Source: Desulfofustis sp.
GTDB taxonomy: Bacteria > Desulfobacterota > Desulfobulbia > Desulfobulbales > Desulfocapsaceae
Assembly (NCBI GenBank): GCA_030604345.1
Contig: JAUVWB010000125.1
Coordinates: 1 to 5,772 of the forward strand
DNA: 5,772 bases
Reading direction: 5' to 3'
The notes under the pieces are model-generated. The model did not search any database. It was given only the letters and a program-made list of their open reading frames with translations, and was not told the origin of the DNA. This document shows, one piece after another, positions 1-5,772 of this stretch (position 1 is the stretch's first letter; every line of letters begins with the position of its first letter). Position numbers and translations under genes: made by a program.

Positions 1-1
1 G

Positions 2-220
2 GATAGCGAGGCCTATATCGGCTGGACCATGACCGTGTCACACCCGCGCCTGGCCGGCGGGCAGCCGGTAGCGGTGGACGGGATGAGCTGCCTGCAGTTC
101 GACGAGCACGGCAAGGTGCTCTACCATCACGACTATTTCGATTTGGGCGCCCTGCTCTACGAACAGCTGCCGCTGCTCGGCTCAATCATCAAAACCATCA
201 AGCGGAGGTTTGGCAGATGA
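2..220 (+). CDS. NTF2/SnoaL-like family protein, C-terminal 72 residues (5' truncated by window edge)
   Basis: An open frame runs in from the window edge and ends at the TGA at 218-220. The ATG at 29 is an internal Met, because the frame is open upstream of it and reads DSEAYIGWT before it. The visible part has alternating beta-strand-like segments (YIGWTMTVSHPRL, VAVDGMSCLQFDEHGKVLYHHDYFD) typical of the last strands of the NTF2/SnoaL cone fold. In that family the D-G-x-S and H-x-D-Y-F-D stretches are recurrent in members found beside cfa genes. The end, YEQLPLLGSIIKTIKRRFGR, is a hydrophobic segment followed by a basic tail, suggesting contact with membrane or lipid (inference). The family includes ligand-binding proteins and small isomerases or cyclases, and no reaction can be assigned here. 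The stop overlaps the next start as ATGA. Family assignment is fairly firm; function is unknown. Confidence 0.8.
   Translation, partial: DSEAYIGWTMTVSHPRLAGGQPVAVDGMSCLQFDEHGKVLYHHDYFDLGALLYEQLPLLGSIIKTIKRRFGR
204..208 (+). promoter_or_regulatory. Shine-Dalgarno for the SDR gene
   Basis: GGAGG lies 8 bases before the ATG at 217 and inside the end of the preceding gene. It is a strong canonical site and supports 217 as the start, so the SDR can be initiated directly as well as by coupling through the ATGA overlap. Confidence 0.75.
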
Positions 221-936
221 ATATCCTGATCACCGGGGCCACCTCGGGCATCGGCCGGCAGTTGGCCATCGATTACCTGGCCGCCGGCCATCGGGTCTGG
301 GCGGTGGGCCGCAACCAGCAGCAGTTGCAGGAACTGGAGACACGCGGCGCCCAGGCAGGAGCCGTGGACCTGCTCGACCGGGAGGCAACGCTGGCCTGGT
401 TTGCCACCCTGGAACGCATCGATTTGGCCATCCTGTCGGCCGGCTCGTGCGAATACATCGACCTGCCGGACTTCGACAGCGCCCTGCTGGCCCGGGTCAT
501 GCGCATCAATGTGGAGACCATGGCCCACTGCATCGAAGGGGTACTGCCGCTCTTGCGCCGCAGCGACACTCCACACCTGGTTGGCATCGGCTCCGCCGCC
601 GCCTACCTGCCGCTGCCCCGGGCCGAGGCGTATGGCGCCTCGAAGGCGGCGGTGGCCTATCTGATCGAGACGCTGCGCATCACCCTGTTCACCGAAGGCA
701 TTGCCGTCAGCCTGGTCTGCCCGGGCTTCGTCAAGACGCCGCTGACCGACCGTAACGATTTTGCCATGCCCTTTCTGGTCTCCCCCGAGCAGGCCAGCCA
801 GGCCATCCGTGACGGCATCGCGGCCAAGAAAGCGGAAATCCATTTCCCGAAACGGTTCACGCTGCTGATGAAAGCGGCCTCCCTGCTGCCCCGGTCAATC
901 TGGCTGCGGCTGGCACAACGGATGAGAAAGAGATGA
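217..936 (+). CDS. Short-chain dehydrogenase/reductase (SDR), NAD(P)-dependent
   Basis: A 239-residue classical-size SDR that probably oxidises or reduces a hydroxyl/keto group; the substrate is unknown. Seen in the sequence: cofactor motif TGATSGIG at residues 6-13; Arg32 after the second beta strand (GR), which in classical SDRs often favours NADPH; Asn98 (RINVE); catalytic Ser126 (GIGSAAAY), Tyr139 and Lys143 (YGASK); and the PG motif CPGFVKTPLT at 168-177. The usual NAG motif reads SAG (75-77). The C-terminal ~30 residues (FPKRFTLLMKAASLLPRS... ending RMRKR) are amphipathic and basic, suggesting peripheral membrane binding (inference). The start at 217 is supported by a GGAGG site and the ATGA overlap, and the stop overlaps the next start the same way. 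Context beside an FAD protein and Cfa suggests an acyl-lipid substrate. SDR assignment is sure; substrate is not. Confidence 0.94.
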   Translation: MNILITGATSGIGRQLAIDYLAAGHRVWAVGRNQQQLQELETRGAQAGAVDLLDREATLAWFATLERIDLAILSAGSCEYIDLPDFDSALLARVMRINVETMAHCIEGVLPLLRRSDTPHLVGIGSAAAYLPLPRAEAYGASKAAVAYLIETLRITLFTEGIAVSLVCPGFVKTPLTDRNDFAMPFLVSPEQASQAIRDGIAAKKAEIHFPKRFTLLMKAASLLPRSIWLRLAQRMRKR

Positions 937-2168
937 AATCAATCGCCATTGTCGGCTCCGGTATCGCCGGCCTCAGCTGCGCCCACTACCTGGCCCCGCA
1001 TTACCGGCTGACGGTCTACGAGGCCAACGATTACCCGGGCGGCCACACCCATACCGTCGATGTGGATTACCGCGGCGAAAAAAGCGCCATCGACACCGGC
1101 TTCATCGTCTTCAACGATCGGACCTATCCACGTTTCATCCGGTTGCTCAACGACCTCGAGGTCCCTTTTCAGAAAACGGAGATGAGCTTCTCGGTGCGCA
1201 ACGACGCCATCGGCCTGGAATACAACGGCAACAACCTGGGCAGCCTGTTCGCCCAGCGACGCAACCTGGTATCCCCCGGCTTCCTGCGCATGCTCGTCGA
1301 CATCGTCCGTTTCAACCGCAGCGTCCGGCGGGCGGCAGCCGCCGGCGAGGAGCAGACCATCGGCGAATACCTGGACAACCACCGCTCCGGCGCCCTGTTC
1401 GCCGACAACTACCTGTTGCCGATGATCGCCGCCATCTGGTCCATGGGGCTCGACGACGTGCGGGCCTTCCCGTTGCGCTTCTTTGCGAAGTTCTTTGAAA
1501 ATCACGGACTGCTTAATCTGGTAAACCGGCCGCAGTGGTATACCATCGTCGGCGGTTCGCGCAGCTATATCGAACCGCTGACCGCCCGTTTTCGGTCCTC
1601 GATCCGTCTCAACAGCCCGGTTCAACGGGTAGTCCGGTCAACCGACGGAGTCCAGGTGACCAGCAACGAACAGACCAGCCGTTTCGACGAGGTAATCTTC
1701 GCCTGTCATGCCGACCAGGCGCTGGCTCTGCTCGGTGACGCCGACCCCGCCGAGCGGTCGGTGCTGGGCAAGATCCGCTTCACCGCCAACGACGTCATCC
1801 TCCATACCGACGAACGGGTGTTGCCGCGGGAGCGTCGTGCCTGGGCCAGTTGGAACTACCGTATCGATCCGAATCGCCCCAGCCGGGCGACCCTCACCTA
1901 CCAGATGAACATCCTGCAAAGACTGGAAAAGCAACATACCTACCTGGTCACGCTGAATAAGGAGATCGACGAATCATTCGTCCTGGCTCGCTTCCGCTAC
2001 GACCATCCGGCTTATGACCAGGCGATGATCGAGGCCCAGCAGCAATGGTCGACCATCTCCGGCCGGAACCGGGTCCATTTTTGTGGCGCCTACTGGTTCA
2101 ACGGCTTCCACGAGGATGGGGTACGCAGCGCTTTACGGGTCTGCTCGACGCTGGGGGTGACGCCATGA
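933..2168 (+). CDS. FAD-dependent oxidoreductase, amine-oxidase/desaturase-like (NAD(P)-binding Rossmann N-terminus)
   Basis: A 411-residue flavoprotein. The N-terminus carries the dinucleotide-binding motif IAIVGSGIAGLSCAHYL with the GxGxxG glycines at 8-13, the acidic ribose-binding Glu30 ending the second strand, and the GGHT loop at 36-39. The C-terminus has the second FAD-binding segment FCGAYWFNGFHEDGVRSA at 383-400. This GAYW...GFHEDG signature marks the flavoproteins found next to DUF1365 and cfa in bacteria. The same domain type is known as the N-terminal FAD-oxidase extension of plant cyclopropane fatty acid synthases (e.g. Sterculia). No signal peptide or membrane helix is evident, so it is probably cytosolic or at the inner membrane face. 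Inferred role: oxidation or desaturation of a methylated acyl chain, or maintaining activity of the methyltransferase; the exact reaction is unknown. ATG overlaps the SDR stop (ATGA), with an A/G-rich weak ribosome site just before it. Confidence 0.94.
   Translation: MKSIAIVGSGIAGLSCAHYLAPHYRLTVYEANDYPGGHTHTVDVDYRGEKSAIDTGFIVFNDRTYPRFIRLLNDLEVPFQKTEMSFSVRNDAIGLEYNGNNLGSLFAQRRNLVSPGFLRMLVDIVRFNRSVRRAAAAGEEQTIGEYLDNHRSGALFADNYLLPMIAAIWSMGLDDVRAFPLRFFAKFFENHGLLNLVNRPQWYTIVGGSRSYIEPLTARFRSSIRLNSPVQRVVRSTDGVQVTSNEQTSRFDEVIFACHADQALALLGDADPAERSVLGKIRFTANDVILHTDERVLPRERRAWASWNYRIDPNRPSRATLTYQMNILQRLEKQHTYLVTLNKEIDESFVLARFRYDHPAYDQAMIEAQQQWSTISGRNRVHFCGAYWFNGFHEDGVRSALRVCSTLGVTP
2153..2160 (+). promoter_or_regulatory. 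Shine-Dalgarno deciding the DUF1365 start
   Basis: GGGGGTGA lies 4 bases upstream of the ATG at 2165. It favours this start over an in-frame ATG at 2045, which would put 120 bases inside the flavoprotein gene and add 40 residues that do not belong to the family. Confidence 0.55.
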
Positions 2169-2902
2169 ACCACGCCATCTATACCGGCCGCGTCAGCCAC
2201 CAACGGTTTGTACCGCGTCGTCACGGTTTCAGCTATCCGTTTTTCATGTGGTATTTCAACCTCGATCGTCTTGCCGACCTGCCCGATCTGCGTCCCTGGT
2301 TCTCGGCTCACGGTCTCGCCCTGAGCCGGTTGCGCCGCCGCGATTACCTCGGCCCCGCGGATGAACCACTGGCCGACAGCGTCCGCAGCAAAATGGAGGA
2401 ACTGACCGGCCGTCCGGTGAGCGGCGAGGTGTCCGGACTGATAAGCCTTCGTACCCTCGGGCTTTATTTCAGTCCGGTTAATTTCTATTTCGGCCACGAT
2501 CGGGACGGAACCTGCACCCATATGCTCGCCGAAGTCTCCAACACCCCGTGGAACGAACGCCACCATTACGGTCTGTCCCTCGACCCCAACGACCCCAGAC
2601 CGGCACACCCTAAGACCTTCAAGGTATCGCCGTTCAACCCGATCGACCAGAGCTATCGCTGGCAGATCGAACCGCCTGCCGCCACCGCCGGAATTGTCAT
2701 CGAGGTGGCCGACGAGCGCGGCACCGTTTTCACGGCGCAGCTGCGCCTGGAGCGGCAACCGCTCGCCCGTCCCCTGGTGCGCCGGCTCCTGATGCGGCGG
2801 CCGGTGATGACCGCGGCCATCCTTACCGCCATTTACTGGCAGGCGCTTAAACTCTATGTCAAAGGAGTTCCATTCATACCATACCGCAAGGAGACGACAT
2901 GA
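2165..2902 (+). CDS. DUF1365 family protein
   Basis: A 245-residue protein starting MNHAIYTGRVSHQRFVPRRH. Family signatures in order: RRHGFSYPFFMWYFNLD (18-34), the LRRRDYLG block (57-63), the YFSPVNFYF block (101-109, usually NPVSFYF), EVSNTPWNERHHY (123-135), TFKVSPFNPIDQSYRW (151-166), and the C-terminal YWQALKLYVKGVPF (224-237). The biochemical function of DUF1365 is not known. It repeatedly occurs between the flavoprotein and cfa genes, so a role in the same acyl-lipid modification is a reasonable inference. The C-terminal region (213-240) is hydrophobic with a basic end and could bind membrane, but it is not a clear transmembrane helix. Length is normal for the family. Both ends overlap neighbours by ATGA. 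Family call is sure; function is unassigned. Confidence 0.94.
   Translation: MNHAIYTGRVSHQRFVPRRHGFSYPFFMWYFNLDRLADLPDLRPWFSAHGLALSRLRRRDYLGPADEPLADSVRSKMEELTGRPVSGEVSGLISLRTLGLYFSPVNFYFGHDRDGTCTHMLAEVSNTPWNERHHYGLSLDPNDPRPAHPKTFKVSPFNPIDQSYRWQIEPPAATAGIVIEVADERGTVFTAQLRLERQPLARPLVRRLLMRRPVMTAAILTAIYWQALKLYVKGVPFIPYRKETT
2888..2893 (+). promoter_or_regulatory. Shine-Dalgarno for the cfa-like gene
   Basis: AAGGAG lies 5 bases before the ATG at 2899. It is the clearest ribosome site in the operon apart from the GGAGG at 204, and it fixes this start within the ATGA overlap with DUF1365. Confidence 0.75.
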
Positions 2903-4158
2903 CCACCATCGCCCCCTCCCGCCCGTTCACCGACCGTCTGGCCGCCCCATCTTTTCTTCAGGGGCGGGCCCGGGACCTGACCCATCGGCTGCTCGGTCGG
3001 CTGCGCTTCGGCCGGCTCACCCTGATCGATCAGGAGGGCCGCACCACCTTCGGCAGCGACGACACCCTGAGTGCCACCATCGTCATCCGCGACCCGCGCG
3101 CCTATCCCCGTATTCTCTCGGGCGGCTCGGTCGGGGCGGCGGAATCCTATATCGACGGCTGGTGGGAGTCGGAACAACTGACCGAGGTGATCCGGATCAT
3201 TACCCGCAACCAGTCGCTGCTGCAGGACATGGAACAGCAGTCGTCGCGACTGATGCGGCTGCTGCGCCGTTTCGGCCATTGGTGGAGACGCAACCGTCGT
3301 CGAGCCGCCAAGGCCAACATCATCGCCCACTACGACCTGGGAAACAGGCTCTACGCCTCCTTCCTGGACCCGACGATGATGTACTCGGCGGCCATCTATC
3401 CGCACCCCGACAGCAGCCTGGAAGAGGCCTCCCGCCACAAGCTGGACCATATCTGCCGCCGTCTTCGCCTCGGCCCGCAGGACCGCGTGGTGGAGATCGG
3501 TTCGGGCTGGGGCGGGTTCGCCCTGCACGCCGCCGCTCACTATGGCTGCCACGTGACCACCACCACCATCTCCGAGGCCCAGTTCGAAGAGGCCGCCAGG
3601 CGGATCAAGGAGGCCGGCCTGGAAGAGCGAATCACGTTGCTGAAAAAGGATTACCGTGACCTGCAAGGCCGCTACGACAAGCTGGTCAGTATCGAGATGA
3701 TCGAGGCCGTCGGCCATGCCTTTGTCCCCGACTTTTTCCGGAAATGCATGTCCCTGCTGAAGCCGGACGGCGAGCTGCTGATCCAGGCGATCACCATCAG
3801 GGACCACAAATACGAATCCTACCTGGGCGACGTGGATTTCATCCAACAGCATATCTTCCCCGGCGGCTGCCTGACCAGCAACAGCCGGATGCTCAAGGTC
3901 CTCGCCGACCACACCGACCTGGTGGTCCGGACCATCGAGGATTTCGGTATCGATTACGCCCGGACCCTCAACGACTGGCGGAGTCGCTTCCTGGCAGCCT
4001 TTCCGGAGCTGAAGGAACACGGCTACGACGAGCGTTTTCGTCGCCTCTGGGAATTTTACCTCTGCTACTGCGAAGGAGGATTTCTCGAACGGGCCATCAG
4101 TGTCGTGCAGCTGGTGGCAGACCGACCGCAGCGCCGGATGGACAGGGTGGCACTATGA
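2899..4158 (+). CDS. cfa: Cyclopropane-fatty-acyl-phospholipid synthase-like SAM methyltransferase
   Basis: A 419-residue enzyme of the Cfa/mycolic-acid-methyltransferase family, which adds a methylene or methyl from S-adenosylmethionine across a cis double bond of membrane phospholipid acyl chains. Residues ~20-130 match the family's N-terminal domain (e.g. GGSVGAAESYIDGWWES, 75-91). The catalytic domain follows: HYDLGN (144-149), SAM-binding VVEIGSGWGGFA (197-208), the TTTIS strand (221-225), EMIEAVGHAF (266-275) with predicted catalytic Glu269, FIQQHIFPGGCL (314-325), and FGIDYARTL (349-357) with Tyr353. Against E. coli Cfa, Cys139 aligns to Ala164 (MMYSAAIY) and His266 to Gln296 (LIQAITI), while Glu239, Ile268 and Tyr317 equivalents remain. 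EMIEAVG and the Gln resemble plant cyclopropane synthases. The product could be a cyclopropane, a mid-chain methyl-branched acid, or a precursor of a further oxidised lipid. Family is sure; product is open. Confidence 0.94.
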   Translation: MTTIAPSRPFTDRLAAPSFLQGRARDLTHRLLGRLRFGRLTLIDQEGRTTFGSDDTLSATIVIRDPRAYPRILSGGSVGAAESYIDGWWESEQLTEVIRIITRNQSLLQDMEQQSSRLMRLLRRFGHWWRRNRRRAAKANIIAHYDLGNRLYASFLDPTMMYSAAIYPHPDSSLEEASRHKLDHICRRLRLGPQDRVVEIGSGWGGFALHAAAHYGCHVTTTTISEAQFEEAARRIKEAGLEERITLLKKDYRDLQGRYDKLVSIEMIEAVGHAFVPDFFRKCMSLLKPDGELLIQAITIRDHKYESYLGDVDFIQQHIFPGGCLTSNSRMLKVLADHTDLVVRTIEDFGIDYARTLNDWRSRFLAAFPELKEHGYDERFRRLWEFYLCYCEGGFLERAISVVQLVADRPQRRMDRVAL

Positions 4159-4667
4159 ACTGGGTGGTCAATCTGGCAATCTACAATCTGGCCTGGCTGG
4201 CCGGCGTCCTCGGCGGCAACCGCTTCGCCTGGATCGGTCTGCTGCTGGTGGCGGGTCACTTTCTGGTCTCACCCTACCGCCGGCACGATGGTATCCTGGC
4301 CGTTTTGCTGCTGGGCATCGGTCTGGTCGTTGACGGTACGCTCAACACCATCGGCTTCTTCACCTTCCCCGCCAACGGCTTTCCGATCCCACTCTGGCTG
4401 ATGACCATCTGGCTGGCCCTGGCCACCCTGCCCAACCACAGCCTGCGCTGGATGAAGGGGCGGCACGGGATCAACGCCCTGTTCGGCGCCATAGGTGGAC
4501 CGCTCGCCTACTGGGGCGGCGTCCGGCTCGGCGCCGCCGCGTTCAACTGGCCGCTGCTCCCGTCACTGCTGACGCTGGCCATGGTCTGGGCGGTCCTGTG
4601 GATCGTCATCATGGCGCTCGCCACCAGGATTGGCAGCGCCAAAAACAGTCGCCCCTTCTACTCCTGA
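4155..4667 (+). CDS. DUF2878-like small integral membrane protein
   Basis: A 170-residue hydrophobic protein with about five or six predicted membrane segments (roughly residues 5-20, 24-41, 47-69, 78-96, 107-128, 134-157) judged by eye. Signatures match my recollection of DUF2878: VVDGTLNTIGFFTFP (58-72), IPLWLMTIWLALAT (78-91), NHSLRWM (94-100) and LFGAIGGPLAYWGGVRLGA (109-127). No function is known for the family. It often follows cfa-type genes, so a membrane partner or lipid-related role is plausible (inference). The ATG at 4155 overlaps the cfa stop as ATGA. An earlier in-frame ATG at 3744 would run through the methyltransferase gene and is not credible. The ribosome site (GGGTGG, 4145-4150) is weak, so translation probably depends on coupling. 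It is the last gene of the operon. Confidence 0.85.
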   Translation: MNWVVNLAIYNLAWLAGVLGGNRFAWIGLLLVAGHFLVSPYRRHDGILAVLLLGIGLVVDGTLNTIGFFTFPANGFPIPLWLMTIWLALATLPNHSLRWMKGRHGINALFGAIGGPLAYWGGVRLGAAAFNWPLLPSLLTLAMVWAVLWIVIMALATRIGSAKNSRPFYS

Positions 4668-4695
4668 GCCGTGTCGCTGGCCCCAGCCTCCCGGC

Positions 4696-5772
4696 CTAAC
4701 GGGACGTATCGGAACCGTCTTGCCGTGGGCAGTAGCGGCCATGTCCGACCCGCCCGACGACCCGCCCCTGGTCGGCAACCACCTCGCCACGGACCATCGT
4801 CATGATCGGCCAGCCCCGAAAGGTCCTGCCCAGATAGGGCGAATAGGGGCACTTGCTTTGCAGGTCTGCGCGCTGCAGAGACTTGGTGAGCCGTGGATCA
4901 ATCACCACCAGATCCGCATCGGCACCCGGGGTCAGGGTTCCCTTGCGGGGAAAAAGCCCATAGATCTTCGCCGGATTGAGGCTGGTGACCGCGACCAGGC
5001 GCTCCATCGTCAGCCGCCCCTGGGCGACGCCGTCCAGCAGGACCGGCAGCAATACTTCGAGGCCGGGGAGACCATTGGGCGCCTTCCAGATTTCCGTAAG
5101 GCCAGGCGTTTTTTCCTGCAGCTCATAGGGGCAGTGATCCGACCCGATGGTATCGACAACCCCCCGGTCCAGAAGATCCCACATCCGGTCACGGTTCGCG
5201 GCATCACGCATGACCGGCGAGAATTTCAGGTACGGTCCGTGCTCGACGATATCCTGATCGATAAACGTGAAAAAATGAGGACATGATTCGGCAAACACCG
5301 GCAGCCCCTTGGCTCGAGCCGCTGCAATCAGCTCGAGCGCTTGGGCGCTGGAAACATGGGCGATGATCATCCGGCACCCGGTCTGCTCGGCCAGGAGAAG
5401 CGCCCGATTCACCGCCTCGATCTCCACCCAGACAGGCCGGGAAGCGAGATAGGCAAGGGGATCGATACGTCCGGCCTCCCGCAACTGCCGTTCCAGGGTC
5501 TCGACCAGGGCCTGGTTTTCCGCATGTACGTATATCAGGCCGTTGTGCGGCCGCAGGGTCTGCATCACCCGGTACAGCTGCCCGTCATCAACCATGCCGT
5601 AGCTTTTCGGCGAATAGCACATCATGGTTTTCAGAGCCGGAGCGCCGGTGTGCAGCCACAGAGACTCGATTTCATCGAGATTGGCCGAAGAAGCGCCGCC
5701 ATGCAGCCCATAGTCCACATAGGCCCGTCCCTCGTAGCCGCGCAGCGTCTCCTCATGGACGGCCACGGAAAA
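4696..5772 (-). CDS. Hydantoinase/dihydropyrimidinase/allantoinase-type cyclic amidohydrolase (5' truncated by window edge)
   Basis: A 358-residue C-terminal part of a metal-dependent amidohydrolase that opens a cyclic amide ring. The frame is open to the window edge, so the GTG at 5766 is not the start. About 100 residues, including the first HxH metal motif, lie outside. Counting from that GTG, metal-site residues are Lys46 (carboxylated lysine, APALKTMMCY), His81 (IYVHAEN), His137 (IIAHVSS) and Asp210 (GSDHCPY). Their spacings of 35, 56 and 73 closely follow those of D-hydantoinase (33, 56, 76). Tyr51, five residues after the lysine, and Asn231 in APNGLPGLE match substrate-contact positions in that group. 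The C-terminal GWPIMTMVRGEVV is the usual closing beta segment. Likely cytosolic; the substrate (hydantoin, dihydropyrimidine, allantoin or dihydroorotate) cannot be decided. It converges on the lipid operon and is probably functionally separate. Confidence 0.87.
   Translation of the reverse strand, partial: FSVAVHEETLRGYEGRAYVDYGLHGGASSANLDEIESLWLHTGAPALKTMMCYSPKSYGMVDDGQLYRVMQTLRPHNGLIYVHAENQALVETLERQLREAGRIDPLAYLASRPVWVEIEAVNRALLLAEQTGCRMIIAHVSSAQALELIAAARAKGLPVFAESCPHFFTFIDQDIVEHGPYLKFSPVMRDAANRDRMWDLLDRGVVDTIGSDHCPYELQEKTPGLTEIWKAPNGLPGLEVLLPVLLDGVAQGRLTMERLVAVTSLNPAKIYGLFPRKGTLTPGADADLVVIDPRLTKSLQRADLQSKCPYSPYLGRTFRGWPIMTMVRGEVVADQGRVVGRVGHGRYCPRQDGSDTSR

Noticed and set aside
157..843. 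228-codon - strand frame opposite the SDR gene
   Set aside because: It is antisense to a gene with complete catalytic motifs, and has Gln/Gly/Asp-rich low-information sequence and no family resemblance.
2045..2164. Upstream in-frame ATG extension of DUF1365 by 40 residues
   Set aside because: The extension overlaps the flavoprotein's conserved C-terminus, and the ATG at 2165 has a ribosome site, the ATGA overlap and the expected family N-terminus.
2856..3659. 267-codon + strand frame overlapping the cfa-like gene
   Set aside because: Its product is dominated by Arg, Pro, Gly and His with no motif, as expected for an out-of-frame reading of a GC-rich gene.
2854..4020. 388-codon open frame on the - strand opposite the cfa-like gene
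   Set aside because: It is antisense to a gene with clear family motifs, its translation is Gly/Gln/Val/Ala-rich without recognisable motifs, and such long antisense frames are expected in GC-rich coding DNA.
3744..4154. Upstream in-frame extension of the DUF2878-like gene by 137 residues
   Set aside because: It would read out of frame through the methyltransferase C-terminus and yields Arg/Pro-rich sequence; the hydrophobic family sequence begins at 4155.
4676..4687. GCTG-GCCC-CAGC hairpin as a terminator between the convergent genes
   Set aside because: A stem of only four base pairs with no following T-run on either strand is not a credible intrinsic terminator.
4630..5286. 218-codon + strand frame opposite the amidohydrolase
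   Set aside because: The opposite strand encodes a protein with intact metal ligands; this frame shows no family features and starts inside the DUF2878 gene.
5764..5766. GTG as the start of the amidohydrolase gene
   Set aside because: The frame stays open to the window edge and the family needs about 100 more N-terminal residues, including the first metal-binding HxH motif.

Overview
This 5,772-base window is GC-rich, has almost no non-coding DNA, and comes from a bacterium. It holds two convergent blocks. Bases 2-4667 (+ strand) are six genes, the first cut by the window edge. Bases 4696-5772 (- strand) are the 3' part of a metal-dependent amidohydrolase gene. GC content and gene style fit Pseudomonadota or Desulfobacterota, but nothing here fixes the taxon.

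The + strand block is a lipid-modification operon built around a cyclopropane-fatty-acid-synthase-like methyltransferase. In order it encodes: an NTF2/SnoaL-like protein (3' end only), a short-chain dehydrogenase/reductase, an FAD-dependent oxidoreductase of the amine-oxidase/desaturase type, a DUF1365 protein, the Cfa-like methyltransferase, and a small integral membrane protein resembling DUF2878. All five gene junctions are the same 4-base ATGA overlap (217-220, 933-936, 2165-2168, 2899-2902, 4155-4158), which implies one transcript with translational coupling. The promoter must lie upstream of the window.

Only the methyltransferase has a well-understood reaction: methyl transfer from S-adenosylmethionine to the double bond of an unsaturated phospholipid acyl chain. 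Its motifs look more like plant cyclopropane synthases than E. coli Cfa. Plant enzymes carry an N-terminal FAD-oxidase domain on the same polypeptide, and here the FAD protein is a separate gene two positions upstream. Two predicted bicarbonate-pocket residues of E. coli Cfa are replaced (Cys by Ala164, His by Gln296). The inferred picture is a membrane-associated set of enzymes that methylates and then oxidises or reduces acyl chains, possibly giving a product other than a plain cyclopropane. The roles of the NTF2-like, SDR, DUF1365 and DUF2878 members are not established.

The - strand gene is a cyclic amidohydrolase of the hydantoinase/dihydropyrimidinase/allantoinase group with the visible metal ligands intact. 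It is separated from the operon by only 28 bases and is probably unrelated in function. I see no RNA genes, mobile elements, CRISPR arrays or convincing terminators.
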